The notes beneath the pieces are model-generated. The model made no database searches. It was given only the letters and a program-made list of their open reading frames with translations, and was not told where the DNA came from. The position numbers were made by a program, and so were the translations under genes. A DNA stretch of 64,000 nt from an uncultured Bacilli bacterium. GTDB taxonomy: Bacteria; Bacillota_I; Bacilli_A; ML615J-28; CAG-313. The stretch covers positions 1 through 64,000 of the forward strand of contig CAKONV010000004.1 in NCBI GenBank assembly GCA_934098295.1, written 5' to 3'. Position 1 is the first letter of the stretch. Each line of letters begins with the position of its first letter. Shown in pieces: positions 8,777 to 17,864 of the stretch.

Positions 8777-10066
8777 TTAACCCCAAATCAATCTAGCGAA
8801 CTCCGGATGATCAATAAAAGGATTACGATTATTTTGAACATTAAAACTACGTTCATTTCTTAACAATTCAAAATCATCAACAGGATCTAAATCATTCCAT
8901 GTAAGCAACATTTCCATTGATGTAGCTACATTAGTAATTTGATAAGTATCGGATTCACTATAACGAACCAATAAATAGAAAACAATTCTTGCAATATCAC
9001 CCTTTGCAGAATCTAAAGGCTCAAAACATGAACTTGATACTTTAGCAACTATAGCCCCATTATAAGTAACATTTCTACCATTAGTAACATAACCATAAGG
9101 AAGATTTCCATGAATTTCATTTACGGTAGGATCTTCAGGTCTAATATGGTGAATATCACAACCAGCGCCATTTTCTACAAACCAGCCTTTACTTTTAGGC
9201 CATACATGTTCACGGTTCCAAGTATTTCCATAATCCCAAGTTGCATCGACCGATGCTCTTGAAAATACTAATAATAAATTGTTACTATTGTTAGGATCTT
9301 GATCAGTATAAGCAAGCTTAGTTCTTAAATCTCTATAACTAACTGATTTAACATTAGATGAAATTATTTTTCTTAACGCAAGTTTTAACTCACTACCAAC
9401 TAAACCTGAAGCATTTATATAATACGCTTCTAAAGAACCTTCTTGGTTATTTTTCCATTTAGCATATAAAACTAAATCACCAGTATAATCAGAAATTACA
9501 GCAATTTTATTAATAAAGTTGCTTTCTAAATACCAACCTAAGAAAGTACAATTAGTTTTCGTAGGTATTGGTAAAATATATTTTTTATTTGTTTTATATG
9601 AAAAAAGAGCATCATCCGGTAAAGTTCCACCATTTAAATTATAAGTAATTCGATATTCATCTTCTCCAATTGGGGGATTAGGTGTCTTTGATTCAACTGT
9701 AAAAGGTACTTTTAGAGATTTATTAGATTCACCATATACTAAATCACTATCAAACGCACTGACAGCAAGCTCATAATTACCGCTTTCTAATGTTAATTTA
9801 TATCCATATAAAATTTCATTTTCATTTACATGATATTTTTTAAAAAAACTACTGCTATTTTCAACATATAAATAAAGATTATATGAATCTGCATTGTCAA
9901 CAGTTGTAAAAAACACCATACAATCATTTTCACTAACAACTACACGAACATTTTCCGGTGTTTTTAAAGTTTCTTGAATTGGAGAAGGATTTCCTTCACA
10001 CCCTGTTACAATTAATAGCAAACCTAAAACAAAAAATAAATATATACTACTAATTATTTTTTTCAT
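8777..10066 (-). CDS. Lipoprotein nuclease, endonuclease I family, with InlB-type repeat
   Basis: Predicted surface-anchored nuclease of 429 residues. The signal peptide ends in the lipobox LLIVTGC (Cys about 23). A fibronectin-like module (about 35-125) is followed by an InlB repeat (about 142-205, CTFLGWYLES). The catalytic domain begins near 215 and holds the His-Me-finger signature NTWNREHVWPKS and a second CDIHHIRPED motif, both typical of endonuclease I (EndA/Vvn) enzymes that cut DNA or RNA non-specifically. A role in nucleic acid scavenging fits the deo and pdp salvage genes further along; that link is inference. Confidence 0.85.
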   Translation of the reverse strand: MKKIISSIYLFFVLGLLLIVTGCEGNPSPIQETLKTPENVRVVVSENDCMVFFTTVDNADSYNLYLYVENSSSFFKKYHVNENEILYGYKLTLESGNYELAVSAFDSDLVYGESNKSLKVPFTVESKTPNPPIGEDEYRITYNLNGGTLPDDALFSYKTNKKYILPIPTKTNCTFLGWYLESNFINKIAVISDYTGDLVLYAKWKNNQEGSLEAYYINASGLVGSELKLALRKIISSNVKSVSYRDLRTKLAYTDQDPNNSNNLLLVFSRASVDATWDYGNTWNREHVWPKSKGWFVENGAGCDIHHIRPEDPTVNEIHGNLPYGYVTNGRNVTYNGAIVAKVSSSCFEPLDSAKGDIARIVFYLLVRYSESDTYQITNVATSMEMLLTWNDLDPVDDFELLRNERSFNVQNNRNPFIDHPEFARLIWG

Positions 10067-10075
10067 TCCTTATAC

Positions 10076-10957
10076 CTATACTTTCATAATTTTTTTTATG
10101 GTTTCATCAATAGGAGCAACAAAATCTATCCATTTATTCATAAAAGGATGAAATAAACCAATATGTCGACATTCAAGTAAAATGTTATTCTTCTCACTAC
10201 TTTTTCCATATAGTGAATCACCGACAACGGGATGGCCTATTGAAGATAAATGTACTCTAATTTGATGAGTTCTACCAGTTTCTATTTCTACTTTTAATAA
10301 AGTTTTGTTTTCCACCACTTTAAGTGGTACGTATTTTGTTAATGCAGCACTACCTGCTCTATTACCTGTTATCATTTTTTTAGCGTTATGCCGATCTCTT
10401 GAAATATTTGTGTTAATTTGACCGGGAGCGTTAATAATTCCATAAACAACAGTTAAATATTCTTTCTTAACTAAATGTGTATCAAATTCAAAATTTAAAT
10501 AGCTATGAGACAAAACATCCTTTGCGTATATTAAACATCCCGTAGTATCTTTATCAAGCCTATGAACGTGTCTTACCGCCCATGGTTGATGAGTTTTTTC
10601 ATAATAGTAAGCAATAAAATTTGCCATCGTATGATTGTTAGAATTAGATTCATCATAAATAATTGTATCTTTAGGCTTATTTACAACCAAAAGATAATCA
10701 TCTTCGTATATGATATCGATATCAAATTTAGTAGGAACATATAATTTCTTATCAAAATAACTAGTATCAATTTCTAAAATATCATTTTCTTTTAGGTTAA
10801 AAGAACGCATTGTAACAATTTGATTATTTATCTTAATACATTTATTATCAATTAAATAATTAATTTTGTTTTTAGCTAACTTTTTAGACTGAAGCCAAGT
10901 TAATAAATTCAATTTAGAATCGTTTTTTGAAACTTGATAATGAAATTTTGTGTTCAT
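10076..10957 (-). CDS. RluA-family 23S rRNA pseudouridine synthase
   Basis: Isomerises specific uridines in RNA. The 293-residue protein has an N-terminal S4-like segment (about 10-65) and the RluA catalytic motif HRLDKDTTGCLIYAK, with the catalytic Asp in the HRLD motif. ETGRTHQIRVH lies near 227. The start has a strong GGAGAGGA ribosome site. The paralogue at 59035-59748 is shorter and lacks the S4 part. The exact target site cannot be assigned. Confidence 0.93.
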   Translation of the reverse strand: MNTKFHYQVSKNDSKLNLLTWLQSKKLAKNKINYLIDNKCIKINNQIVTMRSFNLKENDILEIDTSYFDKKLYVPTKFDIDIIYEDDYLLVVNKPKDTIIYDESNSNNHTMANFIAYYYEKTHQPWAVRHVHRLDKDTTGCLIYAKDVLSHSYLNFEFDTHLVKKEYLTVVYGIINAPGQINTNISRDRHNAKKMITGNRAGSAALTKYVPLKVVENKTLLKVEIETGRTHQIRVHLSSIGHPVVGDSLYGKSSEKNNILLECRHIGLFHPFMNKWIDFVAPIDETIKKIMKV

Positions 10958-10976
10958 TTTCCTCTCCTTCGGTAAA

Positions 10977-11008
10977 TAAAAGCAACGGAAATAAAATCCG
11001 CGCTTTTT
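10977..11008 (-). terminator. Possible terminator after spoIIIAH
   Basis: On the reverse strand an AAAAGC/GCTTTT hairpin with an inner CGGA/TCCG stem lies between spoIIIAH and the pseudouridine synthase gene. The T tract is weak, so some readthrough is plausible. Confidence 0.4.
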
Positions 11009-11506
11009 TTATGATTCTATATAATATGAAGCAGGGTGATAACTTACAACCACGGTTTCTTGATTAAATGAAGCGTAAGCAAGAGACATAATGTCTAAAA
11101 CTTGTGTTTCCGAAAGCGTATCTGCTATCACTAATATTTCTACACCTGATGAACTAGCATGCACAAAAGCATCTGTATAACCTAAATTAATAATTGAAAG
11201 TTCCATTAAAACTTCTTGTTCGGTTAAATCTGACAAGCTCTCTTTTGTGGTCATTGCTTCATTTTTTTCGGCCACTGTTGATTTAGGACTCGCAATGACT
11301 TCGTCAAGAACAGCTACTTTATTATTTCTTTCAGTTCTTAATGTTTCACGCATTTTAGTTAAAGCGGTTAAGCGACCCGTTGAAGTCATTCCAGCTGGAA
11401 CAGTGTCAGTTGTTGATGGCTTTTTTGAAAGCGGTGATTTTATATACCAAACTGCTAACATAATAACAGCCGTCAAACACATTAATGCAATTTGATTTTT
11501 TTTCAT
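11009..11506 (-). CDS. spoIIIAH: Stage III sporulation protein AH-like
   Basis: Membrane-anchored component of the SpoIIIA-SpoIIQ channel joining mother cell and forespore during engulfment. The 165-residue protein starts at the ATG at 11506 with GGAGGTAATTAAA upstream; the in-frame GTG at 11521 overlaps that ribosome site and is rejected. One N-terminal membrane helix (about 5-22) ends WYIKSP, as in known SpoIIIAH proteins. A linker follows, then the YscJ/FliF-like ring domain (about 60-160, GYTDAFVHASSSGVEILV). It is separate from the other spoIIIA genes, which are not in this window. Confidence 0.88.
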   Translation of the reverse strand: MKKNQIALMCLTAVIMLAVWYIKSPLSKKPSTTDTVPAGMTSTGRLTALTKMRETLRTERNNKVAVLDEVIASPKSTVAEKNEAMTTKESLSDLTEQEVLMELSIINLGYTDAFVHASSSGVEILVIADTLSETQVLDIMSLAYASFNQETVVVSYHPASYYIES

Positions 11507-11565
11507 TTTAATTACCTCCACACCTAATATAGTCTATGAAGCAATTAATTTTTATATGCAAAATT

Positions 11566-12864
11566 TTATCCTATTTGTGCACTATCATTTCCAGGTTTTT
11601 CTTCTTTTATAGTTTGAACCTTGGGCTCTTCTACAACTTTATTATCATAGCCTTCATTATTATTGTGATTGTCACCATTATTATTCTTTTTGTTAGGAAT
11701 TCCGTTTATGCAAATTGTAGCAATTAAGAAATATATTGCAGCAAAAAGCAGTAAATAGAAAGCAATTTGCATATAAGTTACAAAGAAACCAGCAATTAAA
11801 CCAACTATTGAACTAATTAAAAAGCATAATGATGCTACCGCATAATATTGTCTAAACTTTTTCATATATAATGATTTAGATAATAGCCATGTTATAAAAG
11901 CAATTATAAGTGAAAACAAAACTGTTATAACCAAAGAAATCACTAATGAGAAAGTTTTTATTGTGTTAGTATAATAATATAGCGTATAATCATAAATAGA
12001 ATTTTGAAATTGTTGAAAATTTTCTTTCATTAAAGTAAGCTCAACACCATATTTTCTTAAATATTCATATTCATAATTGCTGCCAAATAAAGCGTTATAT
12101 AAATTTCTTAGATGTCTAGTAACAGGAACAATCTTATCTTTTAAGCCTATATACTCAGCATTGGTAACTTCAAAATCAATCTTATCATCTGCTGAACATT
12201 TTTTTGTCCATAAAGTCGTATCAAAATCACCATAAGCATTTATTTTAAGTTCATCTTCACTTGCTGGTAAATAATATTGATATTCTGTGCCTTTATTATC
12301 AACAGTTTCATAAACATATGATTTTACTGAATCTTTAGAGTCAGTACCATCAGTATTTCTTCCTAGATCTAGAATATAGAAGAAAGCATCTTTAGTAACA
12401 ACATACAAAACATAAACATTTTTTTCCTTGTATTCTTGTTTAAAGTAACCTTCTAAATCAAAATTGTCTAAATAAACATCTTTTTTATCTTCAGTACTAG
12501 CAGCCTTTAAATCCGTAGCAATAACAACATCAATATTTAAAGTGCTATCATCTAATACATATTTAGAACTGTAAACACCATTAGTATTAGATTTAGCAAT
12601 TACTGCATTATCTTCATTTCCATAATCAACTGAAGGAATCCCTTCAATCTTATAATTGTCTGGTAGTGAAGTAAAAAGTTCTGGTACCGCTAGACCTTTA
12701 ATTGCCTCTTTTCTAGCATTAGCATTAGAAGTAGATACGTTCAAAAAACTCGCAACTAAAACAAGTAAAAGCGATACAAAAAAATTCATATTCATTCTTT
12801 CAGCCATTTTTCTTGGCACAAATAATGATAATATAAATTTTAAAACTTTATTTTCTTTCTTCAT
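11566..12864 (-). CDS. Membrane protein, possibly DUF1189-like
   Basis: Protein of 432 residues with one membrane helix near the N-terminus (about 28-46), a large presumably external domain (about 50-295), three membrane helices (about 300-390) and an asparagine-rich cytosolic tail. The N-terminal SLFVPRKMAERM followed by a helix, then LPDNYKIEG, recalls DUF1189 proteins, but this is weak recognition. It starts 8 bases after the preceding gene in the apt-relA-dtd run. The function is unknown. Confidence 0.6.
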   Translation of the reverse strand: MKKENKVLKFILSLFVPRKMAERMNMNFFVSLLLVLVASFLNVSTSNANARKEAIKGLAVPELFTSLPDNYKIEGIPSVDYGNEDNAVIAKSNTNGVYSSKYVLDDSTLNIDVVIATDLKAASTEDKKDVYLDNFDLEGYFKQEYKEKNVYVLYVVTKDAFFYILDLGRNTDGTDSKDSVKSYVYETVDNKGTEYQYYLPASEDELKINAYGDFDTTLWTKKCSADDKIDFEVTNAEYIGLKDKIVPVTRHLRNLYNALFGSNYEYEYLRKYGVELTLMKENFQQFQNSIYDYTLYYYTNTIKTFSLVISLVITVLFSLIIAFITWLLSKSLYMKKFRQYYAVASLCFLISSIVGLIAGFFVTYMQIAFYLLLFAAIYFLIATICINGIPNKKNNNGDNHNNNEGYDNKVVEEPKVQTIKEEKPGNDSAQIG

Positions 12865-12872
12865 ATTATAAA

Positions 12873-14543
12873 TTATTCCTTTCTTTGAATAAAATAAATC
12901 AATTCATCTTTATGCTTAACATCAAATTTTAAATCATTTTTTTCAAATATAATATCTTTATTTTCATTATAAAAATATTTTATTATCATATCGGTAAAAC
13001 TATTAAACTTTGTGTGTAACTCTTCAAATTCTTCTTTATTAATATAACATCCATCAATAATTCTTAAAGCTTCTGCATATTTAAAAGATAAAAAAATACT
13101 ACTATCAACATATACTTTAATGGCGTATTTTTTTAACATGCCTAAATAATCATAAAAAACTTCTTTTTTCAAGTTTTCACTAGCAGTTAAAATAATTGTT
13201 AGGAAAATATTATTTTTGTCATATTTTTTTACTATATCATAAATTTTTTTCTTTTCTAACGTTTTAGTATGTAAATAACAAGCAATTTCCTGTTTATCTT
13301 TTTTTAAATTTTTTTCTAGTTTTGTGATTACTTTCTCCTCATAGTCGTTAAAAGTACTTTCATATTTAATATTTTTATTATAATTATTTATAAGGTTGAT
13401 ACTTTTTAAACTATTTGAATTAATTAGTTGATAACTATGAATAGAATTTCTTTTAGAATTTAATAAATCAGCACCCAAACAATTTAGATACTTTAAATAA
13501 TCATCTAATATAAAAGTACTAGGATGATAGTATGTAATAAACGCCGATAATTTAATCAAATCCATTTTATTATTTATATGTTTAGGAGCTTGCAAAATAC
13601 AAAAATATTCATTAATTTTAATCTTACCTCTTAACTCTTTTTCGTTAATATTATCATTAATTAAAATTAAGTATTGATTGTTTTCCAAACAATAAACATA
13701 ATATATACTATTAATATTTAAATCAAAGATAAAACTCGTAACATCTTTTTTATCGTTCCATTCGAAATATAATAAAGTAAAATCATTGGAAAGATTTTGA
13801 TATTTAATTGAAAGAATATTTAAAAATTCGATATTAACATTTTTATATTTATTAATTTCAATATAATATAATTCACAATCTTCAAATGGAAAAGGCATGT
13901 TCTTTTTCATCAAATATTTATGCTTCAAAAATTCTTCGATTTCTTTTTCTTCATATTTGCTTTTCAAAAACAATGAATTTAGAGATACTGATGGATAAAA
14001 AAACTGTTTATGTTTTACAAAATAATAATATGAATCAGTATTATTAAAACTCTCATTGATTTTTAAAGAAAATGTTTCTTCATCATCTAAGGTAAGTTTA
14101 TTAATCATTGATGTAATACTTGCTGATGTTAGTTCAAAGCTTTCTTTACAATCACTATATATTATTATTGAAGCTACGTGCATTTCATTTTTAACAATGG
14201 GAAATAAATATAAATAATTAAATTCCATAGTTTTAATATTTCTATTATTATAAGGCTCAAAAAGGTCAAACGTAAAATCATCATGATCTAAGCAAGTTGG
14301 TTTATTAAGAGTTCCAATAAACTCTAATAGACCATCATTAATTTTTTCTAAAGGTATTTTTTTAGAATAAATTCTTGGTAGTTTCACATCATATAAATAT
14401 ATTTCTTCGCCATTAAAAATATTTTTATAAAAAGGATTTTCATAGTTTTTACCATAAATGCAAATAGTCATTTCTTGAAGATTTATATTGCTGAAAAAAG
14501 TGAAATTTTGAGCAATAAAATCCAAAATAATATTTCTTTCCAT
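12873..14543 (-). CDS. Degenerate signalling protein, GAF/GGDEF/EAL-like
   Basis: Soluble 556-residue protein, not confidently recognised. The first 160 residues read like a GAF-type sensor. The middle part (about 250-360) contains IYYVYCLENNQYLILIND, where a GGDEF motif would sit, but no GGDEF residues. The C-terminal third (about 400-520) has an EAL-like layout: LTIILTASE, then LKKYAIKVYVDSS and LRIIDGCYINKEEF. The metal-binding residues of an active phosphodiesterase are missing. It begins one base after dtd, so it is transcribed with relA. It may bind a nucleotide rather than act as an enzyme. Confidence 0.5.
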   Translation of the reverse strand: MERNIILDFIAQNFTFFSNINLQEMTICIYGKNYENPFYKNIFNGEEIYLYDVKLPRIYSKKIPLEKINDGLLEFIGTLNKPTCLDHDDFTFDLFEPYNNRNIKTMEFNYLYLFPIVKNEMHVASIIIYSDCKESFELTSASITSMINKLTLDDEETFSLKINESFNNTDSYYYFVKHKQFFYPSVSLNSLFLKSKYEEKEIEEFLKHKYLMKKNMPFPFEDCELYYIEINKYKNVNIEFLNILSIKYQNLSNDFTLLYFEWNDKKDVTSFIFDLNINSIYYVYCLENNQYLILINDNINEKELRGKIKINEYFCILQAPKHINNKMDLIKLSAFITYYHPSTFILDDYLKYLNCLGADLLNSKRNSIHSYQLINSNSLKSINLINNYNKNIKYESTFNDYEEKVITKLEKNLKKDKQEIACYLHTKTLEKKKIYDIVKKYDKNNIFLTIILTASENLKKEVFYDYLGMLKKYAIKVYVDSSIFLSFKYAEALRIIDGCYINKEEFEELHTKFNSFTDMIIKYFYNENKDIIFEKNDLKFDVKHKDELIYFIQRKE

Positions 14544-14544
14544 A

Positions 14545-14985
14545 TTAAAATTCCAATATTAAAGTAACCGGTCCATCGCATATTGGATGTAAATACATAT
14601 GTGCTCCAAAGACACCTGTTTCCACTTGCAAATGGTACTCATTTTTTAAAATATCATTAAAGCTATTATATAAAGTTGATGCTTTTGAAAAATCCATTGA
14701 ATCAACAAAACTAGGTCTAAATCCTTTATTGCAATTACCATATAGTGTAAATTGTGAAATTGACAAAATCGATCCGCCTACATCATTTATGCTAAAATTC
14801 ATCTTTCCGTTTAAATCATCAAAAATTCGCAAACCAGAAATTTTATAAGCCATTTTTTTTACATTTTCAATTGTATCTGTATGTGTAAAACTAACAAGCA
14901 ACATGAGACCATTGTCTATTTTTCCAACAATTTCGTTATTAACATAACAAGAAGCTTCCTTCACTCTTTGAACTACAACTCTCAT
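14545..14985 (-). CDS. dtd: D-aminoacyl-tRNA deacylase
   Basis: Removes D-amino acids mischarged on tRNA. The 146-residue protein matches family length and starts MRVVVQRVKEASC. The cross-subunit motifs SISQFTLYG (near residue 80) and GPVT at the C-terminus are both present. Its ATG overlaps the relA stop by one base (TAATG), so translation is coupled. Confidence 0.96.
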   Translation of the reverse strand: MRVVVQRVKEASCYVNNEIVGKIDNGLMLLVSFTHTDTIENVKKMAYKISGLRIFDDLNGKMNFSINDVGGSILSISQFTLYGNCNKGFRPSFVDSMDFSKASTLYNSFNDILKNEYHLQVETGVFGAHMYLHPICDGPVTLILEF

Positions 14986-17174
14986 TATTTAAAAATCCTT
15001 TCTACAATATATACTTCTGGCATCTTCTTTAATGCAAGCATAGCTTTATCTAAATCATCTAATGAAGAAACTTGTAGTTTAAATTTTGTTATTGTTTCTT
15101 CTATATTCTTTTTATTAGAAGATACTGAAACAATTGTGACATTACAATAATTTAAAGCATTAATCATATCGGCAACAAGATTTTTTCGATCTTTAGCAAT
15201 GGTATTAATTGTGGAATTAAATACACGTCCACTAAAATCAGGGTCCCAAGAAACATTTATAAAACGTTCATTATCATTTTTATGAATATTAGGACAACCC
15301 TCACGGTGGATTATAATTCCATTACCTTTAGAAATATAACCATAAATGCGATCTCCATAAACGGGTTGGCAACAATTTCCGAGTTTAATTTGGGCTTTAG
15401 TCAATCCATCAACATAAATTCCAAATCCATTTTTAGTGTGTTTACGAATTCTGTTTTCACTTGTTTCTTCACTATATTGTTTCAAAGCAAAATCATCATC
15501 CATCTTCGCATCAGATATGCCTAGGATTTTATTAATGGCGGCCAAAGCGGAAATAGTATTTTTTCCAATTTCGCAGTATAAATCATCTAATGTTTTTACC
15601 GCGTATTTAGAGAAAAACTCTTGAGCAACTTTATCATCTACCAATCTTGAATCATAATTTTTCTTTTTACAAGCATGTTCAAATTCAGCAATACCTTTTT
15701 CAATAAAAATATCGCGTTGTTTTTTATTTATGAAAGTTTTAATTTTATTTCTAGCATGATTAGTTTTTGTAAGTTTCAACCAAGCATCAGTTGGACCAGG
15801 GCATGATTTATTTGTTTTTATTTCAACAACATCACCAGTTTGAAGTTTATAATTTAAGGGTACAATTTTCCCATTTACTATAGCACCAACAGCTTTATTA
15901 CCAACTTCTGAATGAATTCGATAGGCAAAATCCAAAGGCATAGAGCCACTAGGAAATTCATATACATCACCATTAGGTGTAAAAACATAAACACTAGCAT
16001 CAAAAATATCATCTTTGATATTATCTAATGGATCAACCGAATTGGAATTTTCGACATAAGTACTTAAGTCTTTATACCATTTTAACTTTTGAGTAATCTC
16101 AAGTTGTTCTTTCTCAGGAGAATAGCCTGCATTTTCTTTATAAGCCCAATGAGCTGCAACACCGAGTTCTGCTATTTGATCCATATCGTACGTTCTAATT
16201 TGAATTTCAAATATTTTACCACCAGCACCTACAACGGTCGTATGTAATGATTGATACAAATTAGATTTAGGAACTGCTATATAATCTTTAAATCTCATAG
16301 GTAATGGTGTCCAAATACTATGAATAAGTCCTAATACATGATAACAATCACCTACGGTAGGGACAATTACTCGTAATGCCAACAAATCATAAATATCATC
16401 AAGGGTTTTATTTTTTGTTTGCATTTTACGATAAATACTATAAATATTTTTAATTCTACCTTTTATTTCATATTTTTCAATATTATTCTTAGTCAATAAT
16501 TGGTCAATGCTTTTTCGCATTGTATCAATATCTTCTTCTCGTTCATTTTTTTTACTGGCTACTAATGTTGCAATTTCTTTATACGTATCAGGTTCAATAG
16601 CCTTAAAACTTAAATCTTCCAATTCAGCTTTTATTCGATACATACCTAGGCGATGGGCCAAAGGGGCATACAAATCTAAGGTTTCTTGGGCTATTCGTTT
16701 ACGTTTCTCTTCAGGTTGAAAATCAATTGTACGCATATTGTGAAGTCTGTCCACTAATTTAACTAAAATTACTCTTATATCTTTAGCCATAGCGATTAAA
16801 AGTTTTTCGTGATTATGGGCTAAAGCTTTTTCCTTAGTCATATATTTTAGTTTACTAATTTTTGTTACACCATCGACAATTTCAGCTACTTCTTTGTTAA
16901 ATTCATTAGCCATTTCTTCTTTGGTCATGTCAGTATCTTCTAGAACATCGTGTAAAAGACCTGCAGCAATAGTATTGGGACCAGTATGTAAAGTTGCTAA
17001 AATATATGCAACTTCAATTGGGTGTTGAATATATGGATCACCCGATTTTCTATACTGTCCTTCATGTTTTTTTAAAGCTACATTATAGGCTTTTTCAATT
17101 AATTCTAAACTAGTTTCATTTAAATATTGGCTGGCAACATTTTTTATATCTAAAAAAGTTTTTGGGCTTTCCAT
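14985..17174 (-). CDS. relA: Bifunctional (p)ppGpp synthetase/hydrolase
   Basis: Rel enzyme of 729 residues that makes and degrades the stringent-response alarmone. The HD hydrolase domain (about 45-200) contains HPIEVAYIL, LLHDVLEDT and KLVDRLHNMRT. The synthetase domain (about 235-350) carries RFKDYIAVPKSN, the RXKD form typical of bifunctional enzymes. A TGS domain (about 390-450, VFTPNGDVYEFPSG) and a C-terminal ACT domain (about 655-729) complete it. apt lies upstream and dtd downstream, the usual order in Bacillota. Confidence 0.97.
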   Translation of the reverse strand: MESPKTFLDIKNVASQYLNETSLELIEKAYNVALKKHEGQYRKSGDPYIQHPIEVAYILATLHTGPNTIAAGLLHDVLEDTDMTKEEMANEFNKEVAEIVDGVTKISKLKYMTKEKALAHNHEKLLIAMAKDIRVILVKLVDRLHNMRTIDFQPEEKRKRIAQETLDLYAPLAHRLGMYRIKAELEDLSFKAIEPDTYKEIATLVASKKNEREEDIDTMRKSIDQLLTKNNIEKYEIKGRIKNIYSIYRKMQTKNKTLDDIYDLLALRVIVPTVGDCYHVLGLIHSIWTPLPMRFKDYIAVPKSNLYQSLHTTVVGAGGKIFEIQIRTYDMDQIAELGVAAHWAYKENAGYSPEKEQLEITQKLKWYKDLSTYVENSNSVDPLDNIKDDIFDASVYVFTPNGDVYEFPSGSMPLDFAYRIHSEVGNKAVGAIVNGKIVPLNYKLQTGDVVEIKTNKSCPGPTDAWLKLTKTNHARNKIKTFINKKQRDIFIEKGIAEFEHACKKKNYDSRLVDDKVAQEFFSKYAVKTLDDLYCEIGKNTISALAAINKILGISDAKMDDDFALKQYSEETSENRIRKHTKNGFGIYVDGLTKAQIKLGNCCQPVYGDRIYGYISKGNGIIIHREGCPNIHKNDNERFINVSWDPDFSGRVFNSTINTIAKDRKNLVADMINALNYCNVTIVSVSSNKKNIEETITKFKLQVSSLDDLDKAMLALKKMPEVYIVERIFK

Positions 17175-17214
17175 ATACTTTTACACCTCACTTTCCGTTT
17201 ATGTAATTGATTTT

Positions 17215-17733
17215 TTAGTGATTATATGTCATAATTGACTTTACGGGAACATTTTTGAAATTTTCGCGACCTTTCAAGTCTGTAAGTTCAATTGCAAATG
17301 CACATCCAACAACAGTAGCTCCACATTTCTCAATTAATTTGATAGCTGCATCTACAGTTCCGCCTGTTGCAAGTAAATCATCAACAATTACTACTTTATC
17401 ACCAGGTTTAACAGCATCTGCATGCATACATAACTTATTTGTGTTGTATTCACAAATATATTCTTGAACAACTTCCTTGCGTGGTAATTTACCAGGTTTA
17501 CGAATTGGAACAAAACCAATTTTCAATTTTGTCGCAATAGGACATCCAAAAATGAAACCACGGGACTCAGGTCCTACTACAACATTAGCACCTGTTGATT
17601 TAACAAATTCTGCAAGATCATCAATTATTGACGCAAAAGCTTCACCATCTTGTAGTAATGGCGTAATATCTTTAAAAGAAATACCTTTAATTGGAAAATC
17701 TTCAATTACTGCAATATAATTTTTATAATTCAT
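17215..17733 (-). CDS. apt: Adenine phosphoribosyltransferase
   Basis: Salvages adenine to AMP using PRPP. The 172-residue protein has the family GPESRGFIFG loop (about 57-66) and the PRPP-binding motif VVIVDDLLATGGT (about 116-128). It begins the apt-relA-dtd run, 40 bases before relA. A TGGTATAAT promoter element is visible on the reverse strand around 17780. Confidence 0.96.
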   Translation of the reverse strand: MNYKNYIAVIEDFPIKGISFKDITPLLQDGEAFASIIDDLAEFVKSTGANVVVGPESRGFIFGCPIATKLKIGFVPIRKPGKLPRKEVVQEYICEYNTNKLCMHADAVKPGDKVVIVDDLLATGGTVDAAIKLIEKCGATVVGCAFAIELTDLKGRENFKNVPVKSIMTYNH

Positions 17734-17864
17734 AAAATATACCTCACTTTACACCATAATTTTATTTATATTACAATCTATTATACCAAAAATTAATTAA
17801 TATTTAAAGTAAAACGTACTAATCAATAAGATATTTTGCATATAATTTATTAATCGAGGTAAAT

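Noticed and set aside
11536..11727. Small forward-strand frame antisense to the membrane protein gene
   Set aside because: No ribosome site, composition is the mirror of the reverse-strand gene, and it lies wholly inside that gene.
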